A stretch of DNA of 64,000 bases from Aquatica leii (GCA_035610365.1 CM069435.1:64849389-64913388), one strand, 5' to 3'. Shown: positions 26,205 to 37,550, numbered from the stretch's first letter. Made by a program: numbers and translations. Notes: generated by a model from the letters alone, not told the origin.

Positions 26205-28440
26205 AAGCAAACCATATAAGGGTTTGCCATCACTCCGTCCTCGGTTCCTAGTGTCTTTGTATACATATCGGTACTGTACTAATTTATATTGAAAATCTGC
26301 ATGTTTTAAACATATTTTTGTTTATACAGGGTGTTGAGCTTTTGCTGAGCAACATAAAGATACACTTGTTTAAATAGCAATTCATCAATTTTTTATGCTG
26401 TTTGATGACAGCTTAATTTAGACAAAAAATACTTTTTAAATTTTTTTAATTGATTGCAGCTTTGCTATTTTAGGGAATTTTTTTTAAGATTGCAGCATCA
26501 AAAAAAAATAGTCACAAAACTAGTGTTTTTTGAAATTTTGGAATTTGTTTTTGTAAATTTTGTATGAGAGCGCTAATTTTCAAATTCTTCAAATTGTTAA
26601 AACTCGTTTTTTTAAATAGTACCTTCGATTTCTTTCAACTGTTTCTAATGTAGTTTTTTATTCTTTATCGATTTGCACTAGTACTTTTTTCTCCTAACAT
26701 CTACAGCTATGGAGATATTTATAAATCTTCAATTAAATCACAACAAGCATTATTTTACTTAAGCAAGTTTATGTTTTGCTTTGCTTCTACTAAATAAAAA
26801 ACATAAAGAAGAAGACTATTAAAAAACCCAATAAAATAAAAAATTATTAATTTAACATGTTGTCAAAATTTTGTTGTAGGCGCGTCTCAAGTCTTTGTGG
26901 TAAAGGTGCAGGCACATTTTGTAACATTTCGTGTGTTACGTTAAAAATGCGATTCTTATTCTGTTTTTCATTGCCTCTTGTGTTCTTCTTGATTTTCTTC
27001 AAATACGTAGTTTTACTTAACTTAACTTAACTTACTTATCTTAATCGTACGTAATCTTTTACGAACCCCCATCAAAACAAATCCATGACAGTAAGATCCG
27101 GAGGGCGTACCATCATGCTGATATTACAAGGTTCTTCTTTTCGGGAACATTTTCTCGTAACTGTGGCAGAAAATTATTCAAAAACTTCAAATATCTGTCG
27201 GCATTTAAATGACCATCAAAGAAGTAAGGACCTATAATAAAATCATCTACAATTCTTCTTCATACATTGACCGTCCATCTATTTTGATGATCCAAAACTC
27301 TTTAAATATGAAGATTTACATTATCACAATAATTACAACGATTTACTTGACAATTACTGTGAAAGGTAGCTTTGTCGGTAAATAAAGCAGCATATATAAA
27401 GCCTGGCACCTTATTTAGCTTATTTAACATTCACACACAGAAAGTTTTTCTCGAGTTAAAATCTTTTGTAGTCTATAATCTTCTATAGTCAACTATGCAG
27501 TTCAATGTGCTTTTTAGTAATTTTCTCACTAAAGTAGCACTAATTGTTTGGTGCTGGCATTTTAATTTTTAACTACAGTCTGCAATACCATAAATTCTGT
27601 CTCTTCTGCTCTGATAGTTTTTCTTTGAACACGTGCCTTGTAGTTTACCAATTCTGTTTGTGCGAATCAGAATAATAATTTATGTAATGCAAGGATACTA
27701 AAAAGCACGGTGTTTATAAATACGAGAAGCTGAAAGACAATGTTTTTCACATTTACTCAAAATAAACACTATGTCACTAATTCGTTTTAAACAAAAGTTA
27801 ATGAAGTAGAAAGTACGAATAGGTGACAACTAAACACAATAAGTAACTTCTACTGGATATTTGTTTTTTGTTTAATAGAAGCAAAGTCTGCTAGAATAAA
27901 CCTGCTTGATTAAAATAATGCTTGTTGTGATTTAATCAAAAAAAAAATAGAAATGTATGTATATGACTGTAGATGTTAGAAGAAAAAAGTACTAGTGCAA
28001 ATGGATATACGATTCAAAGCACACATTACAGACGGCAAATTAACAAAATCTTTGAGACTATTTAAGTCCTTCAGACTTTTATGTACGAATTTACGAAAAC
28101 AAATTCCAAAATTTTAAAAAACACCAGTTTTGTGATCATTTCTTTCTGATGCTGCATTTTAAAGAAATTACTCTGAAATAGCAACACCGCAATATAAGTA
28201 TTTTTTTGTGTAAATTTAGCCTTTATCAAACCGCATAAAAAAATTAATTTGTTGCTATTTAAAAAAAGTGTAACTTTATGCTGTGCAGTAAAAACTAAAC
28301 ATCCTGTATAAACAAGAATATTTTTAAAACATGCAGCTTTTCAGTAGAAATGAGTACAGTACTAAACATTTTATGCTGACATTTATACAAAGGCACTAGA
28401 AACCGAGGCCGAAGTAATGTCGAACCTTGTATATGTTATT
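26205..28440. mobile_element. Tc1/mariner-related DNA transposon with about 600-bp terminal inverted repeats
   Basis: The left arm (about 26205-26815) and right arm (about 27855-28440) are inverted copies that stay alignable over roughly 600 bp. Matching blocks, outer to inner, include CCTCGGTT.CTAGTG, GTACTGTACT, CTGCATGTTTTAAA, GTTTATACAGG, ATCACAAAACT.GTGTTTT, TTTGCACTAGTACTTTTTTC and TTAAATCACAACAAGC. Between the arms lies a transposase remnant on the - strand. The TATACAGGGTGT motif common at ends of this transposon group sits about 115 bp inside the arm here, not at its tip. TA dinucleotides occur at the outer limits, but I cannot fix the exact ends. Confidence 0.8.
26860..27840 (-). 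pseudogene. Transposase remnant of the IS630/Tc1/mariner group
   Basis: On the - strand near 27230 the frame reads IIGPYFFDGHLNADRYLKFL and NNFLPQLRENVPEK. After a damaged stretch it continues RPPDLTVMDLF (usual rSPDLtplDfflWG, which holds a catalytic Asp) and WGFVKDYVR. The C-terminus, VTHEMLQNVPAPLPQRLETR and then QQNFDNML, ends near 26865. This is the C-terminal order of the insect transposases whose elements end in TACAGGGTGT. The N-terminal half is too degraded to follow. Stops and a small deletion (the QxDGAPPH-type motif is broken) show it is inactive. Confidence 0.7.
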
Positions 28441-29957
28441 GCGATTCCGTTATATAAATTTACAAAAAGCAAACAAAGATGTTATTTTAATTAATCTTAA
28501 AGTAAGGACAATTAAACAATTAAACACAAAAATACGTTTCATTGATACTTGCAGTGGCATGAACAATCGCATCAACAATATATACAGTAACGATAAGTTG
28601 TTTTGTAACAATAAATATTAGAACACAAATATTAAATATTTTGTATTTCGGGAATGCTATTCTGAACGCAAGAAGAACGCAGGGATTATATTAACTCTAT
28701 TTCCGGCAAAAATGCAGATAGGAGGAACTAGTAGCTTAACGACAATATTTGTTTGAGTTTAATAAAAATGCGTTACAAAGTACAGTTTTACAATACAACA
28801 TTGTTTAAATATTTTTAGGAATTTTCAAATAATTTTTAATTCTTTTGCAATTATAACATTAATAATTTTATTTACGTTTTACTTTTTTTGGTTTTTTTTA
28901 CTTACGTGTATTCAAAATGTCTTCCGTATTTTTTTTCTAAAATTAGTATTTGTTTCTATATCTTGTACAATAATCACAAAAAAATTAGTCATTAATAACT
29001 ATTATCTATGGCGTTAGTGCCAAAAAAACAATAATTTTCGTCAGCTACTCAATACCTGTATAGGAAAGTAAAAGTAACAATCATTAAAAACCGATCTATA
29101 TCGCATTAAGCTTTGAAAAAGAAATCAAATTACCTTCACTTTATTTACTAAGTGCTTATAGTTTATATAAAATGTGCTTACGATTTTCTTTGGCGACACA
29201 ATAAGGACGAGACTGAGATGCAGTGTATTTCTTATGATGTTTTTTTTTATACATAGATGTACTTAACTGTCCAAATAACAGTGTAATTGTAAATGTTACT
29301 ATAAAAATATATACATGCTGTTCTATAAAAACAACACAGTAATCTAGCTGTATATGTGTTCATTGTGCAAGTCTTATTTTCTTATTGTGATTTTTAAAAT
29401 TGTATATATATTAATGTGTAAATATACATAATGTATTGTACCAATCATAAAGCAGATAAACACAATTACTTTTGAAATTTTTTTACAGCGGTAGTAGTCA
29501 TTTGTAATTTTTACTAAAGCACATATATCATCTGCTTTATGAATCATTTTAAGTTTCTTTATTTTTCCTCCTGTAACGGAGGCTATAAGCGGTATTCTAA
29601 ATGGAAATGTATTATTCTTGTATTATACTAACACGATAAATGTTGTGATATAAAATTAAAAATATAAAAATACATCGTTTTACTTAAACGCTTAATGTAC
29701 ACAAACTATTTTGTTGCAATATATATATTATAAAACAGCACATTTTTTTACTTAATATACTATACATACATATATTTCGCCGAGCTTAATGTACGCAACA
29801 ATTTTATGTGCAATGTGAGTGTAACTTTTATAATAAATTTTGTAACTTATTACAATTGTTTTAATTGACAATGACATTTAAAACGTTAGTTTAAATTTAA
29901 TGGAGGTAATATTTATAAATTTATTATTATTTAAGTACTAATCGGATTTTGTTTCAG
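28441..29957. other. Intergenic or 5' intron DNA upstream of the transporter exon
   Basis: AT-rich with no recognised feature except the polypyrimidine/AG acceptor (TTTTGTTTCAG) at 29947-29957 used by the first transporter exon. The N-terminal exon(s) of the transporter may lie here or further left, but I could not recognise one. Confidence 0.4.
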
Positions 29958-30033
29958 AAGAAATATCCAACGTCAGTATTTTGCATTATCGCTACAGAAT
30001 TTTGCGAAAGGTTTTCTTTTTGCGGACTAAGAA
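29958..30033 (+). CDS. Oligopeptide transporter (SLC15/PTR2), internal exon 1 of 4 seen
   Basis: The transporter moves di- and tripeptides with protons across the plasma membrane. This exon follows TTTCAG, starts in phase 0 and encodes KKYPTSVFCIIATEFCERFS then FCGLR, with one base left for the next codon before GTAAGT. EFCERF is the ExxER motif at the end of the TM1 region, whose Glu and Arg take part in proton coupling in PTR2 proteins; both Glu and the Arg are intact. FCGLR stands where most family members have YYGMR. The spliced junction to the next exon reads GLRTILSLYL, as in the family. The start Met must be in an upstream exon. Confidence 0.95.
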
Positions 30034-30639
30034 GTAAGTACTTTTAATCTGTTTTAAACAAAAGTTGTAAACTGTTACCAACGTTTATCTTTATCAAATA
30101 ATTTTCTTACAGTGTTAAATTTAAATAACTTTTCTCTTGTTTTATTACTTTTAATATGTTAATTCGTTTAAAACATTTTTTTAAATGCTTAAATAATGTT
30201 TCGTGTTTGATAAACAAAGAGCAAAATTTTACTTGTTAAACAAAGCTCAGCTTATATTTACTTTTTATCGACAAATTGTATGTATTCTACATACTGTATA
30301 GCAACAAAATAAATAACACGTTGGTTTGCAGGATTGATTTATTAGTAGTGCCGTAGATTGTGTTATGTTTGTCCATGATCAAACCTGTTGTTAGTATAAA
30401 TTCTGATTAGATTTTGATTTTGTTAGCTAACAATTGTTCTCTAGTTTTTACGGATTTACTATTTGGAAACTAATAATACATATATAATTTATATGCTGAT
30501 AGCAAATTACAGCATTAACTTTTATTTAGTTTCAATTTAGCTACATTATTAAAGATGTTGGATATAGCTTAACTACTACACATTGAACGAATGCAAAAAA
30601 CTTAAGTCTTAATCAACTGCCTTGTCTTTATCATCCTAA

Positions 30640-30880
30640 CGTTGAGGAGTTTGTAAATGATGCAAGCGTCCATGCATGGAATTTCTTAAACATCTGTGAA
30701 AATGAGCCTTATTTGGTAACAAAATTGGATGCTGCAAAGAAAAGTCGACCGGTAAATTTCGGAGACGTCCGCCTACACGCCTTATTCCGTCTCTTTCTAA
30801 AAATAGATTTAACGTTAAAATTTTCCATTTTCTATCAATGCTTATCGTTTTTATTAACAAAATAACTTCCGCGCTTTATT
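30640..30880 (-). pseudogene. BEL/Pao integrase N-terminal fragment
   Basis: On the - strand the frame reads KILTLNLFLERDGIRRVGGR, LRNLPVDFSLQHPILLPNKA and HFHRCLRNSMHGRLHH. This is the zinc-binding entry region of BEL/Pao integrases (usual LnPFlD.dGiiRVGGRL...kHPiiLP..h...lli...H...lHhG). It lies in the first recognised transporter intron. Flanking DNA shows no further element sequence, so it is a short orphan piece. Confidence 0.85.
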
Positions 30881-31739
30881 CTTGACGGTCCTTTATTAAA
30901 ATTATTTTTGCTTAATCTATTTCTTCTGCCGTTGTGTGACCAATGACCTTCGTCTCCTTACAACGTCTTATTAATGACAGAGATAACCGATGAGACAGTC
31001 AAGTACCTACAAAGTTTTAATCTCTATAACTGCACTGGTTCATTGTATGGCAAGGTGAAAGTAGATGGCATGCATGTTGTTTAGAAGTAATTCAAAAAAG
31101 CGCGCGACATCGGATTAGATTGTTATTTAAATTTGACATGAACAATAAAAAAAATAAATGATTTAAATAATTTATTCATAAAAAAAAATGATGATTTATA
31201 CAAAACTTAATTAAACTATAGTATTAAATACATATTTTGAAAAAAAAATGTGTTGATTAGCAGTAGCACATATCATTTACTTTAAAAAAGGCAAAAAACT
31301 AATGCAACAGGAATAAAACTATATTCTTTAAGAAAAAATTAACGGGATATCTCAGTTCTTAAAGAAATCAATCTACAAATAAATCCTGATAATATAAGAA
31401 TAATGATTATTACACAATAACAAATTTATAAAATTATAGTCAATATTTAATAGACCTCTAAAATGGCTTTAAATAACAAGTCTTCAGGGCAAACTAATCG
31501 CTACGATTTTTCGAATTCTTATATGAAATAATAGCAAATAAATGAATTATTACAACTAGAAGCAGTTGTTGCGTAATTTGTTTTGTATTGCTTTATTACC
31601 ATTTTTTTTTATATATAGCACATTTACAATATCTAGTAAACCCTTTTTGTTCAAGTCAAGTGATTATTTTTATTATAAAATGATCTGATCAAACATTTTT
31701 AAGTTAACTTTAACTAACACTATTGGAATCTTCTTTCAA

Positions 31740-31989
31740 GGAAGGGCATAAAAAAACTGCTCAGTTTTCTTTGAGGCGACGTTTCGTGCACTAAATGTGC
31801 AATTCATCAGACCACTGCAATTTATTAAAGTAAGTACAACAACTATCTAATCTAATAAGTTAGTAGTAACTAAATTACAGATGTAAACAGAAAAAAAAGT
31901 AAACGCAAAAATTTACGTAGAACATTTGAGCAATTACTCCGAAGTTTGATTAACCATGAAACACGTCCTAAACTTAATTGACAAACATG
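31740..31989 (-). repeat. Penelope terminal sequence, outer part of the left inverted copy
   Basis: Read on the - strand this contains the Penelope-type tail motif CTGATGAATTGCAC then TTTAGTGCACGAAACGTCG (31775-31812). Its inner end, AAACTTAATTGACAAACATG (31970-31989), is the inverted copy of CATGTTTGTCAATTAAGTTT at 34980-34999. It continues at 33220 after an inserted DNA element. Confidence 0.7.
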
Positions 31990-33219
31990 CCCAGTAAACA
32001 CGGATTGAAACTGTTACAGTCACAAAATTAAAACAATTGTTTCAATACGTTGTTTCGTGTTAGTTCCATTTTTATATCATTTACATGTAACTGACAGTGA
32101 ATAAATTGAAAGAGTTCCGATTTTTCACAATCAGTTTTGAACCGTTTCAGTACTTGCAATTTTTTTCCCATAATCAGCAACCGGTTAAAAACTGATTTGT
32201 TAAATCCGAATATTTTTTGAATAACTAGAATTGCTTGAAGATCGATTAAATAAGATTGAATTATCTTCAAAACAGTGGAATCGTTCTAGGAAAAACGAAT
32301 ACTTTGTTATTAGTCAGCATTAGTCGTTGCTATATTTTTGATTACTGTCGTCAACGCTTGCGCTGCAAATTGATATCTTTTCACTTGTTCGGTTGTAGTT
32401 TGATAAGTGATGCTGTGTGTACAATTACGAAATGGAACAATAAACGGTAAGTCGAAACATTTTATTATAATCCATAAATCTAATCAATATTATTATCATT
32501 TCTGTTCTTTGTGTATAAAAAAATGTAAATTAACACACATGATTGCGTTAAGGTTATAATTACAGTTCAATTCTTCAAGTTTTCATTACGATTATGTACA
32601 GCTAAAGGTATTCACAGTGTTTTTATAACTTTCTAATGATTGCTAAAGTGATATTTATATTAAGTTTGTGTTGTTTTTTATTTAAAAAATGTAATTAATT
32701 TTGTGTAACTCTATGATTATGTATGTAAATGAAATATTTATTTCTATGTTACAGATGCGGTTAAAAGTTGCTACCCAACAGTAACTGATGCAGTTTTCGA
32801 GGCTTCCGTGAAAAGACCACATCAAAGAAATTTGCAATATGTAAAAAACTCAATGTGATAATGTATTTAAAAATATTTATTGTGCAATAAAATTTGAAAC
32901 GTGCATTCGAAAATGTATTATTATATTATTGAAAGAATTGTTTTAGTTGATTATTGAAACAAAAAAATCATACATGTTTCGATCATTTAGTATCAGTTCA
33001 AGAACGAAGCTTTTAAAACGTAAACCGAATGCAACATTTAGTTTGCAACAGATTTGAATTTAAAATACCGAAACTATACTGATTCAAATAAGTGAAACAG
33101 CGATGGACTTATAGCTATTTTATTGCAGTTAGGTTTCTTTTATGTTTGAAACAAGAGTGAATCATAAATTTTTTGTTTTGAAACTGTTACTAAACATTAT
33201 CAATTTTGTGTTTACTGGG
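31990..33219. mobile_element. 1,230-bp DNA element with CCCAGTAAACAC termini; superfamily unassigned
   Basis: It begins CCCAGTAAACAC (31990-32001) and ends GTGTTTACTGGG (33208-33219), a perfect 12-bp inverted repeat. The boundaries are exact because the empty site survives in the inverted Penelope copy at about 34970-34999: uninterrupted ACATGTGATTATT there, ACATG | element | TGTGATTATT here. This means a 2-bp TG target duplication. Subterminal GAAACTGTTAC and ACCGTTTCAG motifs recall the element at 7395-8919. Inside, on +, an ATG at 32410 with a GTAAGT donor at 32447 and an acceptor ending at 32754 could be spliced to a short frame (AVKSCYPTVTDAVFEASVKR) ending before an AATAAA at about 32887. 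Confidence 0.8.
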
Positions 33220-33460
33220 TGTGATTATTAATAGTCAATGATTAAAAACAATAAATAAGTATAAATAATAAATGACAATACAATTCAACATGGGGAACAA
33301 ACACTATGATATGTATAATCAAACATTATTTCAAGGTAACCTGTTATCAAAATAGACTAAAAATTGAAAATAACCGCGAAACACACTTAATAATTTTTCG
33401 TAATTTTAGAAATTAAATTATTATAAATACTACTTAAATTATTAGTGTCCGTATTAAAAT
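33220..33460 (-). repeat. Penelope terminal sequence, inner part of the left inverted copy
   Basis: This is the inverted counterpart of about 34750-34980: blocks such as GACAATACAATTCAACATGG, TGGGGAACAAACACTATGAT and ACCGCGAAACACACTTAATA have their complements downstream of the GIY-YIG frame. The match includes the last codons of the frame and ends near 33455-33480, where the + strand copy begins. The two copies are therefore head-to-head. Confidence 0.8.
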
Positions 33461-33489
33461 ATTATTATTATTATATTATTATTAAAAAA

Positions 33490-33643
33490 TCATAAATGTC
33501 CCAAACCTAACAAAAATATTAATTCCGATCTTAAAAACAGATAACATCCAAATAATAATGTATAACACCAATACTATTTACAACATGTTTTACAGCAGAA
33601 CGAAAGATAAAATTGACATAACTGATAAACACAATGTAGTATA
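33490..33643 (+). pseudogene. Penelope-like element, coding segment before the hAT insertion
   Basis: On + the frame reads MYNTNTIYNMFYSRTKDKID and ITDKHNVVY. This matches the linker of Penelope proteins that precedes the GIY-YIG nuclease (usual ...lfsriKDkid..dksnVVYki.C). It breaks exactly at the hAT target duplication GTAGTATA and resumes at 34476 with YKLECMGCQGCYIGQT. The upstream reverse transcriptase is absent: the copy is 5'-truncated where the inverted copy starts. Confidence 0.75.
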
Positions 33644-34475
33644 CAGTGGTGTTGTGCTAATTTTTTTTTACCGGAACGCGTATATATAATTATATAGACA
33701 GGGCCGCCTACCCAGGATCGGCTCTGTGCGGTCTCATGTCCCAAATTTAACGACGAGGGTGGTTTTCCATGATAATCCTGGCGGCGACGTTTTTTTTTAA
33801 GTCTCATGTCCCAAATTTGACAAGGGGAGGGGGGGTTCCCAGCAATGCACATTTCAGATGAAAATCGGTACGTTTGTCGGCATTTTTCTTAGCATCACTA
33901 TAATAAACTAATAAAGTTTAAAACATCTACCAATACTGGAAACTAACATCTGGAAATTCTAGTTCACAACAAATGTATAATAAAAATTCTTAGCATTAGC
34001 CGCAGGCCCATTTGGGTATGGCAATAAACTATGCCAGGAATGAGTAACGTACGGTTCGTGGGCCGCTTGCATTAAAATTTATGTATGAAATCTTTACCTT
34101 TTTAAAAATATTTTTTTTTTCTAATGTTTATTATAAATAAGGTTTAATTCCCGTTGAACCGGTTCAAAAACCGGTTCACGTATTTGTTTCGGTTCGGTTC
34201 GAGTTCCGGTTCAGCAGAAAAAAAACGTTTCGGACTCCGGTTCACGGTTCGGTTTTTGTTCCGGTATGGGATCGGTTCAAACCATTGTTTATAATAATAC
34301 ATATAAAAATTCGTCAAAAATTAGAAAAAAAATCAGCAATTCTTTTTAATTTTTTTTTCAATACGTCAGCCAATTCTCGTTATCAGAAATCATCTTTAGT
34401 TCCTGAACGCGTTCCTGTCCAAAAAGGAAGTACCGGAACGACGTTCCGGAGCGTTCCGGCTCGACAACACCACTG
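33644..34475. mobile_element. Non-autonomous hAT element (832 bp)
   Basis: Its termini are CAGTGGTGTTGT (33644-33655) and ACAACACCACTG (34464-34475), a 12-bp inverted repeat of the hAT type. A perfect 8-bp direct repeat, GTAGTATA, flanks it (33636-33643 and 34476-34483), and removing one copy restores the Penelope reading frame. The interior has no transposase. It contains a duplicated GTCTCATGTCCCAAATTT motif (about 33729 and 33803), a GGTTC/GAACC-rich tract (34150-34275) and CCGGAACG-type subterminal motifs near both ends. Confidence 0.9.
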
Positions 34476-34806
34476 GTAGTATATAAATTAGAATGTATGG
34501 GTTGTCAAGGTTGCTACATTGGACAAACGAAACAAAAAGTTAAAAATCGTATTAACAACCATAAATGCGACTGTAAAACTAAAAAAAGGAGAAACAGCGT
34601 TATCTGTACATCACATCGACACAAGACATAATTTCGATTTTAACAACCCTAGTATTTTAGATGTGGAAAATAATTACAAGAAAAGATTAGTCTCTGAAAT
34701 GATCTTTATCAACGTATACAAAAATAATATTAATTTTAATACGGACACTAATAATTTAAGTAGTATTTATAATAATTTAATTTCTAAAATTACGAAAAAT
34801 TATTAA
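34476..34806 (+). pseudogene. Penelope-like GIY-YIG endonuclease domain (C-terminal fragment)
   Basis: The frame, shared with the segment ending at 33643, reads CMGCQGCYIGQTKQKVKNRI then NNHKCDCKT. It has the Cys pair and YIG of the GIY-YIG nuclease that Penelope retroelements use at the target, the Arg in the following helix, and then HHIDTRHNFDFNNPSILDVE, the conserved C-terminal stretch. It stops at TAA just after KNY (34804-34806). After GDCKT-equivalent residues the first frame gives way to a +1 neighbour, so at least one frameshift is present. The terminal untranslated sequence follows directly. Confidence 0.85.
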
Positions 34807-35000
34807 GTGTGTTTCGCGGTTATTTTCAATTTTTAGTCTATTTTGATTACAGGTTACCTTGATATAATGTTTGATTATACAGATCATAGTGTTTGTTCCC
34901 CATGTTGAATTGTATTGTCATTTATTATTTATTATTTATACTTATTTATTGTTTTTAATCATTGACTATTAATAATCACATGTTTGTCAATTAAGTTTAG
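34807..35000 (+). repeat. Penelope 3' terminal sequence, right copy
   Basis: Begins TGTGTTTCGCGGTTATTTTC and runs through AATAATCACATGTTTGTC to TTAAGTTTAG near 35000, where similarity to the inverted left copy (31970-33460) stops. It preserves the empty target site of the 31990-33219 element. Confidence 0.75.
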
Positions 35001-35089
35001 AACGATTTAATAAAACAACTAATTATTTTGAACTGCCAAAATCTTCAAAATCAGTGCGTTTAGTATGCCCTTAACAATGTATGACAATT

Positions 35090-37500
35090 TTAGATCACAC
35101 GCATGTATTGCGATATTTCACTTTCAAGTGTGAACATAAGATTGGTAATGTTTATAATTGCTTACATACATTTGGAATTTCACTTATTAATCTACCTACA
35201 TTTTATTATACAAGTTTAAATGTTGCCATTTTGCGTTTAGATGCCCTTGCATCTTTGCAAGCCTTTGAGTTTCGTTGGTTTTCCCGTTTGCATCACCGTG
35301 GAATCCCAATATTCCATATTTCTCAAACAATGTCATTGATTATCATTTTCCTATGGTCAGAACATGTAATCCATGAAAAATTAACGGAGTCTAGAATAGC
35401 TTTGGACACCACAGCAGATATTTGTTCAGCTGGGTATGTTAAGCGATTATTGTCAGACCATTCATTATAATTTATTAATTAATTATGAGACAACTCTGAA
35501 TTGGACAATAACTAAAGACGGCAAGTTGTACAAACTAGATTTTCCAAAATTTGCTTAGCAGTAAAATCACTCACGTAAGCTGCTGAGAGGGTTACTGTTG
35601 ACCCTTGTAGTACTGCCCTTGCTATTAAATCAGGCACATTCTCAGTTATTGTTGATCGCTGTATTTGTGATGTTGATGGCATAGTCACTTCCTCGTTCAC
35701 CACTAAAAATTGTTCTAGGTTTGACAACAAATCATGTTCATCTTCTTCACAATTACTACCAATGATTTTGTTATTGGTTAACCCATTTAAAATCTGTGTT
35801 TTTAAACTACCAACAAATTGAATAGCTGTTGGGTTATTTCCACTCCAACATCCACCACGAAGAGCCCCAAATAAATTTTCTAAAGTTTTGTAAATGCAAA
35901 TACGTCCAAATATTTTGAATTGCATTCAGCGTTGCTAACCAACCAAGCTGGGACGGTGGTTTGTTATTTAGAAAGTTACCAGTTTTAGTAATTTTTTTTT
36001 GAAACACCATTTCAATAGATTTTTTCCAGTACTGATGATGGGCTGGGTTTTCCGTCACGCGGCATTTTAATGGTTTTCCCGTTAGTGGTGAATATTTAGT
36101 GCCATTAAAACTATCAAACAGTTTGTCAATTTGTTTCACAAAGGTGGCCGTTGCTAAAGAACGCTGTTCCAATTCACCTGGAAAACAGTTAATTTTTATG
36201 TGTTTATATAGAAATATAATTTCTTTACTTGCCTCAACTCAGCAGTGCATACAAGAATGATGCTACGCTGTGGCTCATCACTTGGGCAGCTATACTGACT
36301 TTCATCGCCTATTGCATTTTTGGTGCTAAATGAAAGTTCTTAATTTTGTGCATGGCTCTAAAAATCAAAGAAGATCCCTGATCAATGTTATGAACCTTCA
36401 CTTTGTCAGCAGTTACTGGTAAAATCACATTATCTTTCCGAAATAATGACACTGTGCACTTCAACAGATGTGGTAAATCAAACACTGTAAATACTCTTTG
36501 CCGTCAATGATAATCCTATTTTCTTTAATGTCTTAACATTTGTGGAACCCATACCGCATATAGTTGCAAGAACATTTACTTTAGCTCTTTGCTGATATGC
36601 TTGAATAACTTTTGTAATACAAAGTTTCAATGCATCAGCACGACACGAGCTGTTGGTAAAATAGTAAGCAACTGGTTGTTTCCAATTACGTAATAAAACT
36701 TGCAGCATGAAGACTAACGCTTTATTTACCAATTTCTTATCAGTATAATTGCCTTCCAGTTTTTGATACCCGATAATACAATCAGAATGGGCATTGTAAT
36801 ATAAAAACTATTTAATGTCCATTTCGTCAAACAATAGTTCACAATATTTGTCTTCATTGGTTTTAATAGATTTGGCGACGTGTTTAAAAAGATGGTGATC
36901 GATACCACGCTGAAATGGTACCTGAAATTGATGGATTAATTACAATAAGAAGTAAAAAATTACAAACTTAATATTATACTTCTTAAGATTAGTTAATGGA
37001 TTAACTATATTTAGAAAATAAAATTAATACCTTTTGTAACATTGTCAAAAGAGTATTTTTAGATGGACGTGCCACAATTTTTCTGACTAAGTTATAACAT
37101 TTTGGGCTTATTTTAAACAATGTCAAAGCAATAACTTTTTCTTGAGTGGTCCATCTACGACCATGTGGCGTCCGTATCACACAACGTAACTGTGAGATTA
37201 AAAAGTTTGCGGAAGTACTCGTCATTCCACTAAATAAATCTAATAACTAACATTTAATATATTAGTGTAGATCGATTGTATAGTAATCTTCCCACAAACA
37301 AATTACTAAACAAAACAATCTAAATTTACACAAAAGATTGGTGATCACCAAAAACTGATTTAAAAAATAAAAATCTAAAAATACCTTGCAACATTTAAAC
37401 GCAAAGCAAACTCTAATAAAAAAAATAATAAATTTAAAAAAAACCTTATTTGTCCTTTTCTTCTTTCTTCGGGTATCTAACACTTTCACTTCCTTTTTCC
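35090..37500 (-). pseudogene. P-element/THAP9-type transposase pseudogene
   Basis: On the - strand the P-superfamily order is clear. FLISQLRC, GRRWTTQEKVIALTLFKISP and KCYNLVRKIVARPSKNTLL occupy 37001-37225. A 109-bp intron (GTATTA...TTTCAG, 36922-37030) joins in phase to VPFQRGIDHHLFKHVAKS. LLFDEMDIK follows, carrying the first catalytic Asp, but a stop comes right after it. NWKQPVAYYFTNSSCRADAL (36478-36732) is next, then the insertion domain with DLPHLLKC and TQVMSHSVA-like motifs. The C-terminal part has FDSFNGTKYSPL, LENLFGALRGG and AAYVSDFTAKQILENLVC. The final stretch, near 35230-35400, has WITCSDHRK and IPRWCKRENQ. No terminal repeats or THAP domain were found. Several frameshifts and stops. 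Confidence 0.88.
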
Positions 37501-37550
37501 GCCGGCACTTGCGGCACTAAATAATAAATTCTAATTGGACATTCTTACCT

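Noticed and set aside
33574..33852. - strand 92-codon frame with basic and Pro-rich content
   Set aside because: It crosses the hAT boundary at 33644 and arises from the repeated GTCTCATGTCCCAAATTT motif; no conservation.
34141..34275. GGTTC/GAACC-rich tract considered as a satellite or protein-binding array
   Set aside because: It lies inside the non-autonomous hAT element and is irregular; better explained as internal hAT sequence.
35081..35470. 129-codon + strand open frame
   Set aside because: The opposite strand encodes the C-terminal part of the P/THAP9-type transposase (WITCSDHRK, IPRWCKRENQ), so this is antisense.
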